NCBI GenBank assembly: GCA_002474345.1
Contig: DKQD01000162.1
Location: forward strand, 1 to 21,105
Origin: Bacteriovoracaceae bacterium UBA7317
Lineage (GTDB): Bacteria > Bdellovibrionota > Bacteriovoracia > Bacteriovoracales > Bacteriovoracaceae
DNA length: 21,105 nt
Direction of reading: 5' to 3'
The notes below the pieces were generated by a model. That model was not told the DNA's origin. It saw only the letters and a list, made by a program, of their open reading frames with translations, and did not search any database. Every line of letters starts with the position of its first letter. Within the stretch, counting starts at the first letter, position 1. Both the position numbers and the translations under genes were made by a program. Shown here in pieces: positions 1 through 8,500 of the stretch.

Positions 1-351
1 ACTAAGAAAACAACTAAGAAAACAGCTAAGAAGACAGCTAAGAAAAAAGTGGCTAAGAAAAAGACAGCTAAGAAAAAAGTGGCTAAGAAAAAATCAGCAA
101 GAAAGCCAAATGAAGCTTTCATGAAGCCAATGACTCCTTCTAAGGAATTGGCTGCCGTTGTAGGTGAAAAAGCTTTACCTAGGACTCAGGTAATTAAGAA
201 AATTTGGGATTATATTAAAAAACACAACCTTCAAAACCCTAAAAATAAAAGAAATATACTTGCGGATGATAAGCTTAAGCCTGTTTTTAAAGGCAAAAGT
301 GAAGTTACAATGTTTGAATTAGCTGGTCTTATAGGTAAGCACCTAAGCTAA
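1..351 (+). CDS. Lysine-rich histone-like protein with SWIB domain (5' partial)
   Basis: The reading frame is open from base 1, so the real start lies upstream of the window; the GTG at 49 is only an in-frame valine codon. The visible 116 residues begin with about 32 residues of Lys/Ala/Thr/Val repeats of the type TAKKK and VAKKK, like the basic tail of histone H1. A compact domain of about 75 residues follows, from MKPMTPSKEL to GKHLS. It matches the SWIB/MDM2 fold by its LPRTQVIKKIWDYIKKHNLQ segment and its DDKLKPVF segment. Fusions of a basic tail to SWIB are known from Chlamydia and from Bdellovibrio-like bacteria and are thought to bind DNA and help compact the nucleoid. That role is family knowledge; the domain call is from sequence. 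A strong hairpin terminator follows 18 bases after the stop. Confidence 0.85.
   Translation, partial: TKKTTKKTAKKTAKKKVAKKKTAKKKVAKKKSARKPNEAFMKPMTPSKELAAVVGEKALPRTQVIKKIWDYIKKHNLQNPKNKRNILADDKLKPVFKGKSEVTMFELAGLIGKHLS
34..93 (+). repeat. 30-bp direct repeat in the lysine-rich tail
   Basis: Bases 34-63 and 64-93 are the same 30-bp unit and differ only at the last base (g against a). The unit keeps frame and encodes TAKKKVAKKK. Shorter degenerate copies extend back to base 1. Such an array can gain or lose units by slippage, so tail length may vary between strains. Confidence 0.85.
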
Positions 352-369
352 ATACTTTTAGTTTTTAAG

Positions 370-396
370 GGGGAGCTTTATAAGCTTCCCTTTTTT
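370..396 (+). terminator. Rho-independent terminator of the SWIB gene
   Basis: GGGGAGCTT (370-378) pairs with AAGCTTCCC (382-390), giving a 9-bp stem with one G-U pair and a 3-base TAT loop. Six T's follow directly (391-396). In this orientation it terminates the SWIB gene. The stop codon of the convergent gene (378-380) lies inside the hairpin, but on that strand no T-run follows, so it is probably one-directional. Confidence 0.85.
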
Positions 397-1559
397 AGTT
401 TTAAAACCAGACTCTTATATTCAGCCTTGGCCCTAAGGGATGGCCAAGGGTTAGCCTCAGAAATTTGAAAGAATTCTTTACAATAAAAAGTTGGATTCCC
501 TGCTTTGAACTTTTTTCCTTTCAGGTAATTAAGGCATGTTTTTGCATAAAGACTAAAGTATTCTGGCACATTTTTATACATGAACTTTATAAGAGTCTTT
601 TTTTTGACAGGTGTAGCTAAAGCAAATATATCATCGGGTAGAGGGTCCATTTTATGAATTTTTTCAATGACTTTCATTCTTCTGGTAAATGATTGACCTA
701 AATCCCTGACTGTATTCCATGCTTGGTTAAATGTTTTTCCTACCAAAGGACCTTTCAATATATAGAAGGTTAGAAATGTATCTCTTTCAAGTTGTGATAA
801 AGATTTTTTTAAATCCAGAATTTTAAAGGCATGCTCCCTGTTAATTTGTTGATCAGAGTAAAGAGACTTTTTAAGAGTTGGCAGGAAAGTTTTCCAGCAG
901 TTGGAGTGAGCTAATTTATTTAATAAAGAAATTTCTTTTTTTTCCTCAATTATATTTTTATTGAGCAAATTTATAGTCTTTTTGAAAAGAGCTGTTTTAA
1001 GATTTTTATCTTTGCAAAAAAACGTTGAAAAGGGGCTTTTTGTAGCACTTTCATAAAATTGCCATGCTTCAATATTTAATTTTTGTTTTTGAACAATTTT
1101 TCCTAGTTTTAAACCTAATTCAGGGTCTTTACGGTTGTACCAAAACTCAAGAAGAAATTTTTGGCAAATACTGTTTTTTCTTTTTTCTTTGAAGCATTTT
1201 TCAATAAATTTATAACCATATTGGTTTCTTTTAATTATGAAAAATTCATCATTTTTTAAAGAGGGCCATGATAGAAGCTTTTCTATAAATAAAAAATGAT
1301 CTTTTGAAATTTGTTTTTTTTGTATAGTTGATGAAATAAAGCCAGTTGCCATATCTTGGACCATTTTCTCCCAATTTTTGTCTCTTTTGGATGGTCTTAT
1401 GTCTAGTGCGTGATTGAGAAACTCAAAATAGTTTTTTTGTTTTTTAAGAATTGTTAGGTCTTCTAAAGTATAAAGGAGCCCTTTTGTCTTAGAGTGAAGA
1501 TTATTACATAAGCATAGAATTGTGTAAAAAATGATAATTTTGAGTAAGTCCATTATCAT
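378..1559 (-). CDS. Secreted helical protein of unknown function
   Basis: This encodes 393 residues and I do not recognise it. The first 23 residues look like a Sec signal peptide: a Lys at position 7, a hydrophobic core IIIFYTILCLC, then polar residues. There is no clear lipobox. The mature part is rich in Lys, Phe, Leu and aromatic residues and looks mostly helical; segments such as NIEAWQFYESATKSP and LGLKLGKIVQKQ resemble TPR-like helical pairs, though I cannot assign a repeat with confidence. Several cysteines are scattered in the mature part, which would suit disulfides in the periplasm. Two starts are possible, ATG at 1559 or at 1553; neither has a Shine-Dalgarno sequence. It is convergent with the SWIB gene and divergent from the URC operon. 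A lineage-specific envelope protein is a reasonable guess and no more. Confidence 0.6.
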   Translation of the reverse strand: MIMDLLKIIIFYTILCLCNNLHSKTKGLLYTLEDLTILKKQKNYFEFLNHALDIRPSKRDKNWEKMVQDMATGFISSTIQKKQISKDHFLFIEKLLSWPSLKNDEFFIIKRNQYGYKFIEKCFKEKRKNSICQKFLLEFWYNRKDPELGLKLGKIVQKQKLNIEAWQFYESATKSPFSTFFCKDKNLKTALFKKTINLLNKNIIEEKKEISLLNKLAHSNCWKTFLPTLKKSLYSDQQINREHAFKILDLKKSLSQLERDTFLTFYILKGPLVGKTFNQAWNTVRDLGQSFTRRMKVIEKIHKMDPLPDDIFALATPVKKKTLIKFMYKNVPEYFSLYAKTCLNYLKGKKFKAGNPTFYCKEFFQISEANPWPSLRAKAEYKSLVLKLKKGSL

Positions 1560-1566
1560 GGATGAT

Positions 1567-1596
1567 ATTTTAAAATTAATGACACTTCATAGTCAA
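1567..1596 (-). promoter_or_regulatory. Sigma70-type promoter of the secreted protein gene
   Basis: Read on the minus strand, TTGACT (1591-1596) and TAAAAT (1567-1572) are separated by 18 bases, each one mismatch from consensus. Transcription would begin close to 1560, next to the ATG at 1559. This agrees with the missing ribosome-binding site and suggests a leaderless mRNA. Confidence 0.5.
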
Positions 1597-1598
1597 TA

Positions 1599-1627
1599 TT
1601 GTCCCTTTATGAATAACATCATACACT
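1599..1627 (+). promoter_or_regulatory. Possible promoter of the URC operon
   Basis: TTGTCC (1599-1604) and TACACT (1622-1627) are separated by 17 bases; each matches consensus at four of six positions. The predicted start near 1634 gives a leader of about 25 bases that contains the ribosome-binding site AAGGTGG (1643-1649). The -35 box nearly abuts the divergent -35 box at 1591-1596, and the palindrome CAATATTG (1594-1601) bridges the two, so one regulator could act on both. Confidence 0.35.
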
Positions 1628-1658
1628 TTTAAGATATTTATTAAGGTGGTAGAAATAA

Positions 1659-2924
1659 ATGGAAAAATTTAAGAAAAGTTCACATGTTGTCCTTACTTCA
1701 CATTATAAACAAATATTTAAAAAATCGATTGAGATCAAGTGGGGGGCTAAAGACCCTATTGAAAGAGGTCCTATTGTAGGGACAATCTCTGAAAAAGAGA
1801 ATAGAAATGCTATAGGAACTCACAGTGGTTCTTATACCGTTTACAGAGCATTATCTATAGCTTCAGGTCAATACGAAAGGGATCATAAACCAGACTTAAA
1901 AAATACCGATATGACGACAGAGCTGGGACCTTTCGATTCTTGGTCAGACCCGAAGAAAATAGTTTCTCTTGATCCTTGGGGCGCAAGTGTAAGTAAAACT
2001 TTTGATCCTTATATTAGTAAGGGTTACAATATAGCTCCTACAATAGCAGTTACCCAGGCTCACCTTCAAATTCCTGAAATAGCTGAAGCTATTGAAAAGG
2101 GAAGACTCAAGCCTGATGGGAAGTTGTTACTTTCTTCCAATGATATAAAGGTAACCAAAGCCGCTATTGAGCCCGTATGGTATTTACCAGGAATAGCAAA
2201 AAGGTTTGGGGTAGATGAAGGAGATTTGAGGAAAGTCCTCTTTGAGGAGACAGGAGGAATGTTTCCTGAGCTTGTAACAAGGCCTGATTTAAAAATTCTT
2301 CTTCCCCCAATAGGGAGTTCAACGGCTTATATATTTGGTGATCCTAAAAATCTATCCAACCCTAAGGTCACACTTACCTGTAGGGTTCATGATGAATGTA
2401 ATGGAAGCGACGTTTTTGGTTCCGATATTTGTACTTGTAGACCCTATCTAACTCATGGAATTGAGGAAGCTGTTAAAACAGCACAAAATGGTGGTGTAGG
2501 TCTTATTGTTTATTTTCGGAAAGAAGGAAGGGCCCTAGGTGAAGTCACAAAGTTTTTAGTCTATAATGCCCGGAAGCGACAATCTGGAGGGGATTCAGCA
2601 TCCAATTACTTTCATAGGACTGAATGTGTCGCTGGTGTTGTTGATGCAAGGTTTCAGGAGTTCATGCCGGATGTTCTTCACTGGTTTGGCATTCAAAGAA
2701 TTCATAACTTAATATCTATGAGCGATATGAAGTATGATGCGATCGTAAACAGTGGCATCAAAGTTGATAAAAGGATTTCAATACCAGACGAATTGGTTCC
2801 AGATGATGCACGCGTTGAAATTGAAGCCAAAAAAGCTGCAGGTTATTATGTACCAGAGGATTCAGATGACCGCGTTAGTGTAAAGGAACTTGATAAGGTA
2901 AAAGGAAGAGACCTAGATGACTGA
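1659..2924 (+). CDS. URC1: URC1-type GTP cyclohydrolase II-like protein, uracil degradation
   Basis: The protein has 421 residues, about twice the length of a stand-alone RibA. The C-terminal half (about 210-400) is a GTP cyclohydrolase II domain. It holds the zinc-binding set RVHDEC...CTC with Cys247, Cys258 and Cys260, the YFRKEGRA loop at 285-292 and the D-x-R pair Asp329/Arg331, equivalent to the catalytic region of RibA. The roughly 200-residue N-terminal part (with TTELGPFDSWSDP) is not in RibA and is typical of the URC1 branch. In the yeast URC pathway Urc1 is required for uracil breakdown and does not make riboflavin; its exact reaction is not firmly known to me. The DUF1688 and uracil phosphoribosyltransferase genes directly downstream strongly support the URC role. 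Its stop overlaps the next start by 8 bases. Automated annotation would probably call it ribA, which I think is wrong. Confidence 0.87.
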   Translation: MEKFKKSSHVVLTSHYKQIFKKSIEIKWGAKDPIERGPIVGTISEKENRNAIGTHSGSYTVYRALSIASGQYERDHKPDLKNTDMTTELGPFDSWSDPKKIVSLDPWGASVSKTFDPYISKGYNIAPTIAVTQAHLQIPEIAEAIEKGRLKPDGKLLLSSNDIKVTKAAIEPVWYLPGIAKRFGVDEGDLRKVLFEETGGMFPELVTRPDLKILLPPIGSSTAYIFGDPKNLSNPKVTLTCRVHDECNGSDVFGSDICTCRPYLTHGIEEAVKTAQNGGVGLIVYFRKEGRALGEVTKFLVYNARKRQSGGDSASNYFHRTECVAGVVDARFQEFMPDVLHWFGIQRIHNLISMSDMKYDAIVNSGIKVDKRISIPDELVPDDARVEIEAKKAAGYYVPEDSDDRVSVKELDKVKGRDLDD

Positions 2925-4140
2925 TGATTCTGATAATAACCTCAAATACATTTTTTCAACCGGTGCAATTAGGGATAAAGCAGAGTTTTTGTTTAATTGT
3001 TTGATGGAAGGTAGAACTCATTTTCACCTTTTCCCCGAAAAAATAGATGATGTTGTTCAGTACATTTTGGATGTAACAGAAAAGAATTATCCAGATGGAA
3101 ATATACCTTTTCATTCTAGGTGGGGGCACTTCGATGTAGGAGGGATTAGAAGACTAGAACAGTTGGAAAAGCTTTTAGGTGATTTAGGGCCTAAAGAAAA
3201 GGCTTTAGCGAAATTAGATTTGGTTGTTATTTCCGTTCTTCTTGATGCAGGAGTTGATCCAAATTGGAGTTATAGAGAGGAGTCTAATGGTAGAACTTGG
3301 AGTAGGTCTGAAGGCCTTGCTGTTATGAGCATCAAAGGCTTTCAAAAAGGTTTTTTCTCAAGCGACCCAAAGAAGCCTTATCAGGTAGACTCTGAGGGGC
3401 TCCTAAAGATAAGTTTGGAAGACCTTGGAAGTTTAATGCAGGATAGCCTTGATAACCCTGTAACTGGTCTTTCTGGACGTTTACGGTTGCTGCATTCTTT
3501 AGGAGAGGAACTCGGGAAAAATGAAGGTTATTTTCCCAATCAAAGGCCTGGAGGTTTGCTGACCTATTGGGAAAACAAGTTTGGGAATAATATAACAGCA
3601 TCTCAAATCTTGGAAACTCTCTTGTATTCTCTAAATAAAATTTGGCCATCTAGGGTAGAGAGAAATGGCATTCCTCTTGGGGATGTCTGGGAGCATCCGC
3701 TCTTAGGTCCTAAAGGATCTTGGGAAGGCCTCATTCCTTTTCATAAGTTATCTCAATGGTTGACTTATTCTCTTATAGAGCTACTTGAGGAAAGTGGTAT
3801 GAAGGTGAAAAATGTTGGCGAATTAACGGCGCTGGCTGAATATAGAAATGGGGGATTGCTTGTAGATTTAGGTTTAATACGCCCTAAAAATACGGATTTC
3901 CTAAATCAGGTTTTTGGGCCTGACTCTGAAATTATTGTCGAGTGGAGGGCCCTTACAATTGCAACTTTTGATAGGTTAGCTGCACAAATTAGGAAAATGA
4001 AAAACTTTGATGAAGAGAGTTTTCCTTTGGCAAAAATGTTAGAAGGCGGGACATGGCACGCTGGAAGAAAAATTGCCAAAAAATTGAGAGAGGATGGATC
4101 ACCACCATTTAAGCTGAAAAGTGATGGAACTGTTTTTTAA
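2917..4140 (+). CDS. URC4: DUF1688 protein, URC4-type uracil degradation factor
   Basis: The 407 residues match DUF1688 along the full length. Family landmarks are IPFHSRWGHFDVGG (63-76), DLVVISVLLDAG (101-112), WSYREESNGRTWSRSEGLAV (117-136), FPNQRPGGLL (206-215), GDVWEHPLL (255-263), LIPFHKLSQWLTYSLIE (272-288), LAEYRNGGLLVDLG (306-319) and the ending FPLAKMLEGGTW...KSDGTVF. In L. kluyveri the homologue Urc4 is needed for growth on uracil as nitrogen source; its biochemical activity is unsettled. No signal peptide or membrane segment is visible, so it is cytoplasmic. It starts 8 bases inside URC1 with GGAAGAG (2904-2910) as ribosome-binding site, so the two are probably translationally coupled, which fits proteins acting together. 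Confidence 0.92.
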   Translation: MTDDSDNNLKYIFSTGAIRDKAEFLFNCLMEGRTHFHLFPEKIDDVVQYILDVTEKNYPDGNIPFHSRWGHFDVGGIRRLEQLEKLLGDLGPKEKALAKLDLVVISVLLDAGVDPNWSYREESNGRTWSRSEGLAVMSIKGFQKGFFSSDPKKPYQVDSEGLLKISLEDLGSLMQDSLDNPVTGLSGRLRLLHSLGEELGKNEGYFPNQRPGGLLTYWENKFGNNITASQILETLLYSLNKIWPSRVERNGIPLGDVWEHPLLGPKGSWEGLIPFHKLSQWLTYSLIELLEESGMKVKNVGELTALAEYRNGGLLVDLGLIRPKNTDFLNQVFGPDSEIIVEWRALTIATFDRLAAQIRKMKNFDEESFPLAKMLEGGTWHAGRKIAKKLREDGSPPFKLKSDGTVF

Positions 4141-4178
4141 TTAATGTGCTTGTTGAAACTTTTTTAAGGAATTAGAAG

Positions 4179-4829
4179 ATGAGTGAGAATTTAGAGATCG
4201 TTTCGCATCCAGTCGTTCAACATAAATTAGGCCTTTTAAGAAAGGTTGAAACAACTTCCCCAGAGTTTCGCTTAATTGTGCAGCAATTGAGCCCATTATT
4301 GGCTTATGAAGCTTGCAGGGACTGGTTTATCCAAGAAGAAAAAGAGGTCCAAACTCCTATGGAGGAGTTTGCAAAAGCAAGGTTTATTGCTGACTGGCCA
4401 GTTCTTGTTTCTATTATGAGGGCAGGTAACGGTATGTTAGACCCAATACTTTCTCTTTTTTCTTCTAGTGCTGCGGGGCATATTGGCATCTATAGAGACA
4501 AATTTATAAAGAATACCGTCGAGTATTATTTTAGATTGCCTGACAATGTTCAAGATAAAAATATCCTTTTACTTGATCCTCTTGTTGCGACAGCCGATAC
4601 TGTGATTGCTTCAATTGATAGGTTGAAACAATATGATGTTGGTGAAATTAGGATGCTAACTCTTTTGATATCCAAGCTTGGTGTATCAAAAATTAAGAGT
4701 TTTCACCCTGATGTGAAGATTTTTGCAGCAGGATGTCAAGAGGGGCTTGATTCGAACGGATATCTTGTACCAGGGTTGGGAGATGCCGGTGACCGCTTGT
4801 ACCAAATTAATAATGGAAAGCATCTATAA
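4179..4829 (+). CDS. upp: Uracil phosphoribosyltransferase (URC6-type)
   Basis: Its 216 residues are close to the usual length of about 208. The enzyme joins uracil to PRPP to give UMP. Visible signatures are SIMRAGNGMLDP (78-89), GHIGIYRDK (100-108), the PRPP loop DPLVATADT (133-141) and the uracil-binding end GYLVPGLGDAGDRLY (194-208). The PRPP loop is unusual: ordinary Upp proteins have DPMLATGGS/T there, while this one has Ala139 and Asp140 in place of the two glycines. In the yeast URC pathway Urc6 is the uracil phosphoribosyltransferase, and the neighbours place this protein in that role rather than in plain salvage. AAGGA (4166-4170) precedes the ATG with good spacing. It lies 38 bases after URC4. 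Confidence 0.9.
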   Translation: MSENLEIVSHPVVQHKLGLLRKVETTSPEFRLIVQQLSPLLAYEACRDWFIQEEKEVQTPMEEFAKARFIADWPVLVSIMRAGNGMLDPILSLFSSSAAGHIGIYRDKFIKNTVEYYFRLPDNVQDKNILLLDPLVATADTVIASIDRLKQYDVGEIRMLTLLISKLGVSKIKSFHPDVKIFAAGCQEGLDSNGYLVPGLGDAGDRLYQINNGKHL

Positions 4830-4893
4830 ATCAGATGTCTTCCTAGGTTTTGGTGAAATGGCTTTTGCTTAGTGCTCTTTGGGGATGTTATTC

Positions 4894-5517
4894 ATGGAAT
4901 CAGTTTTAGTTCTTGGTGTGGCCGGTGGTAGTTGCTCTGGAAAGACAACTCTTACGCATTTTTTAAAAAAGTACTTTGGTGACGATGCTGCTGTTTTAGC
5001 ACAAGACAGTTTTTATATTGATCAAAGTCATAAATTTGATTGCGATGGGGGAAGTGTCAATTTTGATCACCCGGATAGTATAGATTTTTCATTAATGGGT
5101 CAGTGTGTCAGTTACCTAAAAGAAAGCAGAGAGGTCTCAATTCCTATTTATGATTTTGCTACTCATAAGAGGTCCGAAGAAGTTCAAAAAGTTTCCTCTA
5201 AAAAGCTCGTGATTATTGATGGAACTTTAATTTTGTCTCAGGAAAAAGTGAGGGGAAAACTGGATCTTTCTTTTTTTATTGACGCACCTGAGAATGTTAG
5301 GTTTCAAAGGCGTCTTGAGAGGGATACAAAGGAAAGAGGAAGAACTGAGCAAGGGGTAAAAGATCAATTTTATAAGCAGGTCAAGCCAATGCATGATGAA
5401 TGGGTAGAGCCATCAAAAACTCATGCGACCCATATTTTTCCTGGAACTATAGACTTCTCTGCGAGTTCAGATTTACAGGCCATTTTAGAAAAGATAAAAA
5501 AAGACTTGCTTCTTTAG
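4894..5517 (+). CDS. udk: Uridine kinase
   Basis: The 207-residue protein phosphorylates uridine (and usually cytidine) to the monophosphate. It carries the P-loop GVAGGSCSGKTT (8-19), QDSFYIDQSHKFD (37-49), NFDHPDSIDFSL (56-67), IPIYDFATHKR (83-93) and the lid RRLERDTKERGR (139-150), all aligning well with E. coli Udk (213 residues). I chose ATG 4894 because GGGGA (4881-4885) sits at proper distance; the frame also offers TTG 4879 and ATG 4885, which would add a few residues without a ribosome-binding site. It follows the phosphoribosyltransferase after 64 bases with no terminator between. In this context it would supply UMP from uridine alongside UMP made from uracil. Confidence 0.92.
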   Translation: MESVLVLGVAGGSCSGKTTLTHFLKKYFGDDAAVLAQDSFYIDQSHKFDCDGGSVNFDHPDSIDFSLMGQCVSYLKESREVSIPIYDFATHKRSEEVQKVSSKKLVIIDGTLILSQEKVRGKLDLSFFIDAPENVRFQRRLERDTKERGRTEQGVKDQFYKQVKPMHDEWVEPSKTHATHIFPGTIDFSASSDLQAILEKIKKDLLL

Positions 5518-5569
5518 TTCATAGCTCTTATCTGGAACATTAAGCATATTTACTTTTTCTGGAGGCCGA

Positions 5570-8500
5570 ATGATGACGGTTGAAGAAATTAACGATGTCC
5601 CTTTAAAGTTGGGCGCCGAAGATTGGACTTTTTGCTTTTATAAGCATTTGACACCCTTTTTTTTAGACGATCGTGGTTATTTATCGGAAAGTATTAAGAA
5701 AATTTTTCTAAATTTAACAAATTTAAGAAAAAACAATTTTAGAAAGCAGCTTCATATAAAGTCTGTACCTTTCCTTGTAGGCTTTTTTTTCGATGAGAAG
5801 AAAATAAGAATTAGTTCTCCTAGGTTAGGAAGAGAGCTATTTTTAATTACTGAACTTGAAAACTATTCTTGGCCGGAAGCTTCCAATGAAGAAGAAAAAT
5901 TTGAGGCTTTTAAAAATCATGCTGATAAATTAGCTTCTTTAAAAATAGCAGATACTCCTTCAGAGATAGAACTTTTAACTTCGAACTACAAACTTCCAGA
6001 TTTACTAACAGAAAAAAAATATACATCGGATATAGAAGTTGAAAATAAAAAATTGGTCAAAGAAATATTAAGGCTTCTTAACCAGTATAATCCGAGTTTG
6101 TTTGAGAGAGTAAGCGATTTTGGTTTATCTCTTACCGCAGAATATGCCCTGATCAGAATTCACTTGTTAAAATTTTTAGCAATACTCCCTTCTCTAGATT
6201 ATGATTTGTCTGGTTATGAAGTAAAAAGAATTTTGCTGGAGTCCGTTAGAAGATTATTAGATGATTCAAAAACAGCCAAAGCTAAAGAGAGGAAAGGTCA
6301 AGCAAAGGCCATACCTTTGTTTCTATTTTTTCCCTTATACCTCTTTTATATCTTAGCTTCTCTAACGCCAGCATTATTTTTGGCAAAAACCATAAGGTCT
6401 TCCGTTCGCTTTTTGGCAAGAAGATTTATCGCTGGTGAAAGTATAGAGCTCGCCTCTGAGTCTTTGGGTAAACTTTACCAAAGTGGAAGAGATGCAACTC
6501 TAGATCAACTGGGTGAACTTGTTGTTTCAGAAAAAGAAGCTGATCACTACCTTGATGAGGTTTTAAAATTAATTAAAGGGTTTTCTTCCCATGTTCCTAA
6601 AGGTGCAAAGAATAAAGCAGGTGTGAATCGGGCCCATGTTTCAATTAAAGTGTCCGCTTTGTCCTCCGATTTTAAGCCCTACGCATTTGATTATACCTAC
6701 CGGAGTGTTGCTCCTCGTTTAATAAAAATTTTATTAGAAGCAAAAAAAGAAGATGTTTTTATCAATATCGATGCTGAACATATTCACTATCGTGATATTG
6801 TTTTTCAAATTTATAAAAAAGTTCTTTTGGAAACAGACGAGCTTAAGACATTTTCTGCAACAGGAATTGTTATTCAAGCGTACTTAAAGGATGCTTTTGT
6901 TCATTTTGAGGAAGTTCTTTCTCTTGCAAAGGTTAGAGGCTTGACGATGCCTATAAGGTTAGTAAAAGGAGCTTATTGGGATGCAGAAACTTTTGAGAGT
7001 GATGCCCATAGTGTAGAAGCTCCCCAATTTCTCAATAAGGAGGAGACCGATTTACACTTCAGGCAGCTAATTATAAGAACCTTTGAAGCATCACCTCATC
7101 TGCTTCTTTGTTTAGCGTCCCATAATTTTTCAGATCATTGCTTTGCTAAAGTGATTCAAAAAAAATACTTTGCTGAAACACCAGAGTTCGAGCATCAATG
7201 CCTTCATATGACTTACGAAGCTTTGTCTACGTCTTTAGGTCAAATGGGATGGGCCGTGAGAAATTATGTTCCAGTTGGAAGCCTCATTGTCGGCATGGCG
7301 TATCTTGTAAGAAGGATTATGGAAAACTCTTCTCAAGTTGGTGTGCTGACTATAATGAGATCTCATAAATCGGCAAAAGGCCTTTCTACTCCAACAAATG
7401 TTCACTTAAACAAAAGAGAAAAAGGAAACTTAAAAAGAGAAATAACTTCTTCAAGTCTTATAAAGGAGTTTTTTAATACTTCTCCTGTACGGATGTATTA
7501 TGAAAATGAGAGAGCTTGGGTAGAAAAGAGTATGATCTCATTTCGTGAAAAAGGTCTTACTTCTTTTTATAAAAACCCTTTTGAGCTAAAAGGTGAGAAA
7601 ACCGATATAATATCTTCTTCAGATACGGGTATTTTAGTAGGGTCGATTACTTTTGGAACAAAGGAAGATGCTGAAAGAGCTCTCGAGACTTCTTCAAAAT
7701 ATTACAATCAAGGACTTTGGTCTAAACTCAGCTGGCAAGAGAGATCATCACTTCTTCTTAAAGTAGCTGAACTTCTTACTTTGAGAAGAAATGAGTTCGC
7801 GTCTTTAATTGTATATGAAGCCGGAAAAACTATTTTAGAGGCATTAGGTGATGTTGATGAAGCAATAGATTTTTTGGATTTCTATGCCCGTGAAGAGGGA
7901 GTGATTCAAAAAAGAGAAAATGGTGAAGTTCTAAGTAGAGGGGTAACGGTTGTTATTTCTCCTTGGAACTTTCCTTTAGCAATTCCTTGCGGAATGGTCT
8001 CAGCTCCTCTCGTCGCTGGAAATACCGTGATATTAAAGTCTGCAGAGCAGACTCCTCTTGTTGCCCAAAAATTGATTGATCTTTTTCATGAAGTAGGGGT
8101 TCCAAAAGAAGCTTTAATACACTGTCCTGGAGAAGGAGAAGTTGTTGGTGATGCTCTTGTGAACAGCCCTCGAACTGCAGCCATAGTTTTTACAGGATCG
8201 AGAGCAGTCGGTAGCGCTATTTTCAAAAAAGCTTCACAAAGAATGATCAAGAATGAACTTCATGGAAATGTATATCCTGTGAAAGTTATAACTGAAATGG
8301 GTGGTAAGAATGCCATTATTGTTACGGCCAATGCTGAATTGGATGAAACGGTTTCAGGAATTCTTTATTCTGCTTTTGGTCATGCGGGGCAAAAGTGTTC
8401 GGCAGCTTCTCGTATCCTTGTAGATGAAAAGGTCTTGGATAGGCTAAAGGAAAGATTAAAAGAGGCTTGCTTGGATATGGAGGTTGGAAAGGCCTTTAAT

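Noticed and set aside
1659..2924. Riboflavin synthesis gene
   Set aside because: No other rib gene is nearby, the protein has a long extra N-terminal part, and the partners are DUF1688 and a uracil phosphoribosyltransferase.
3332..3649. 105-codon minus-strand frame
   Set aside because: It is inside the DUF1688 gene, which matches its family over its full length. The antisense frame has no supporting feature.
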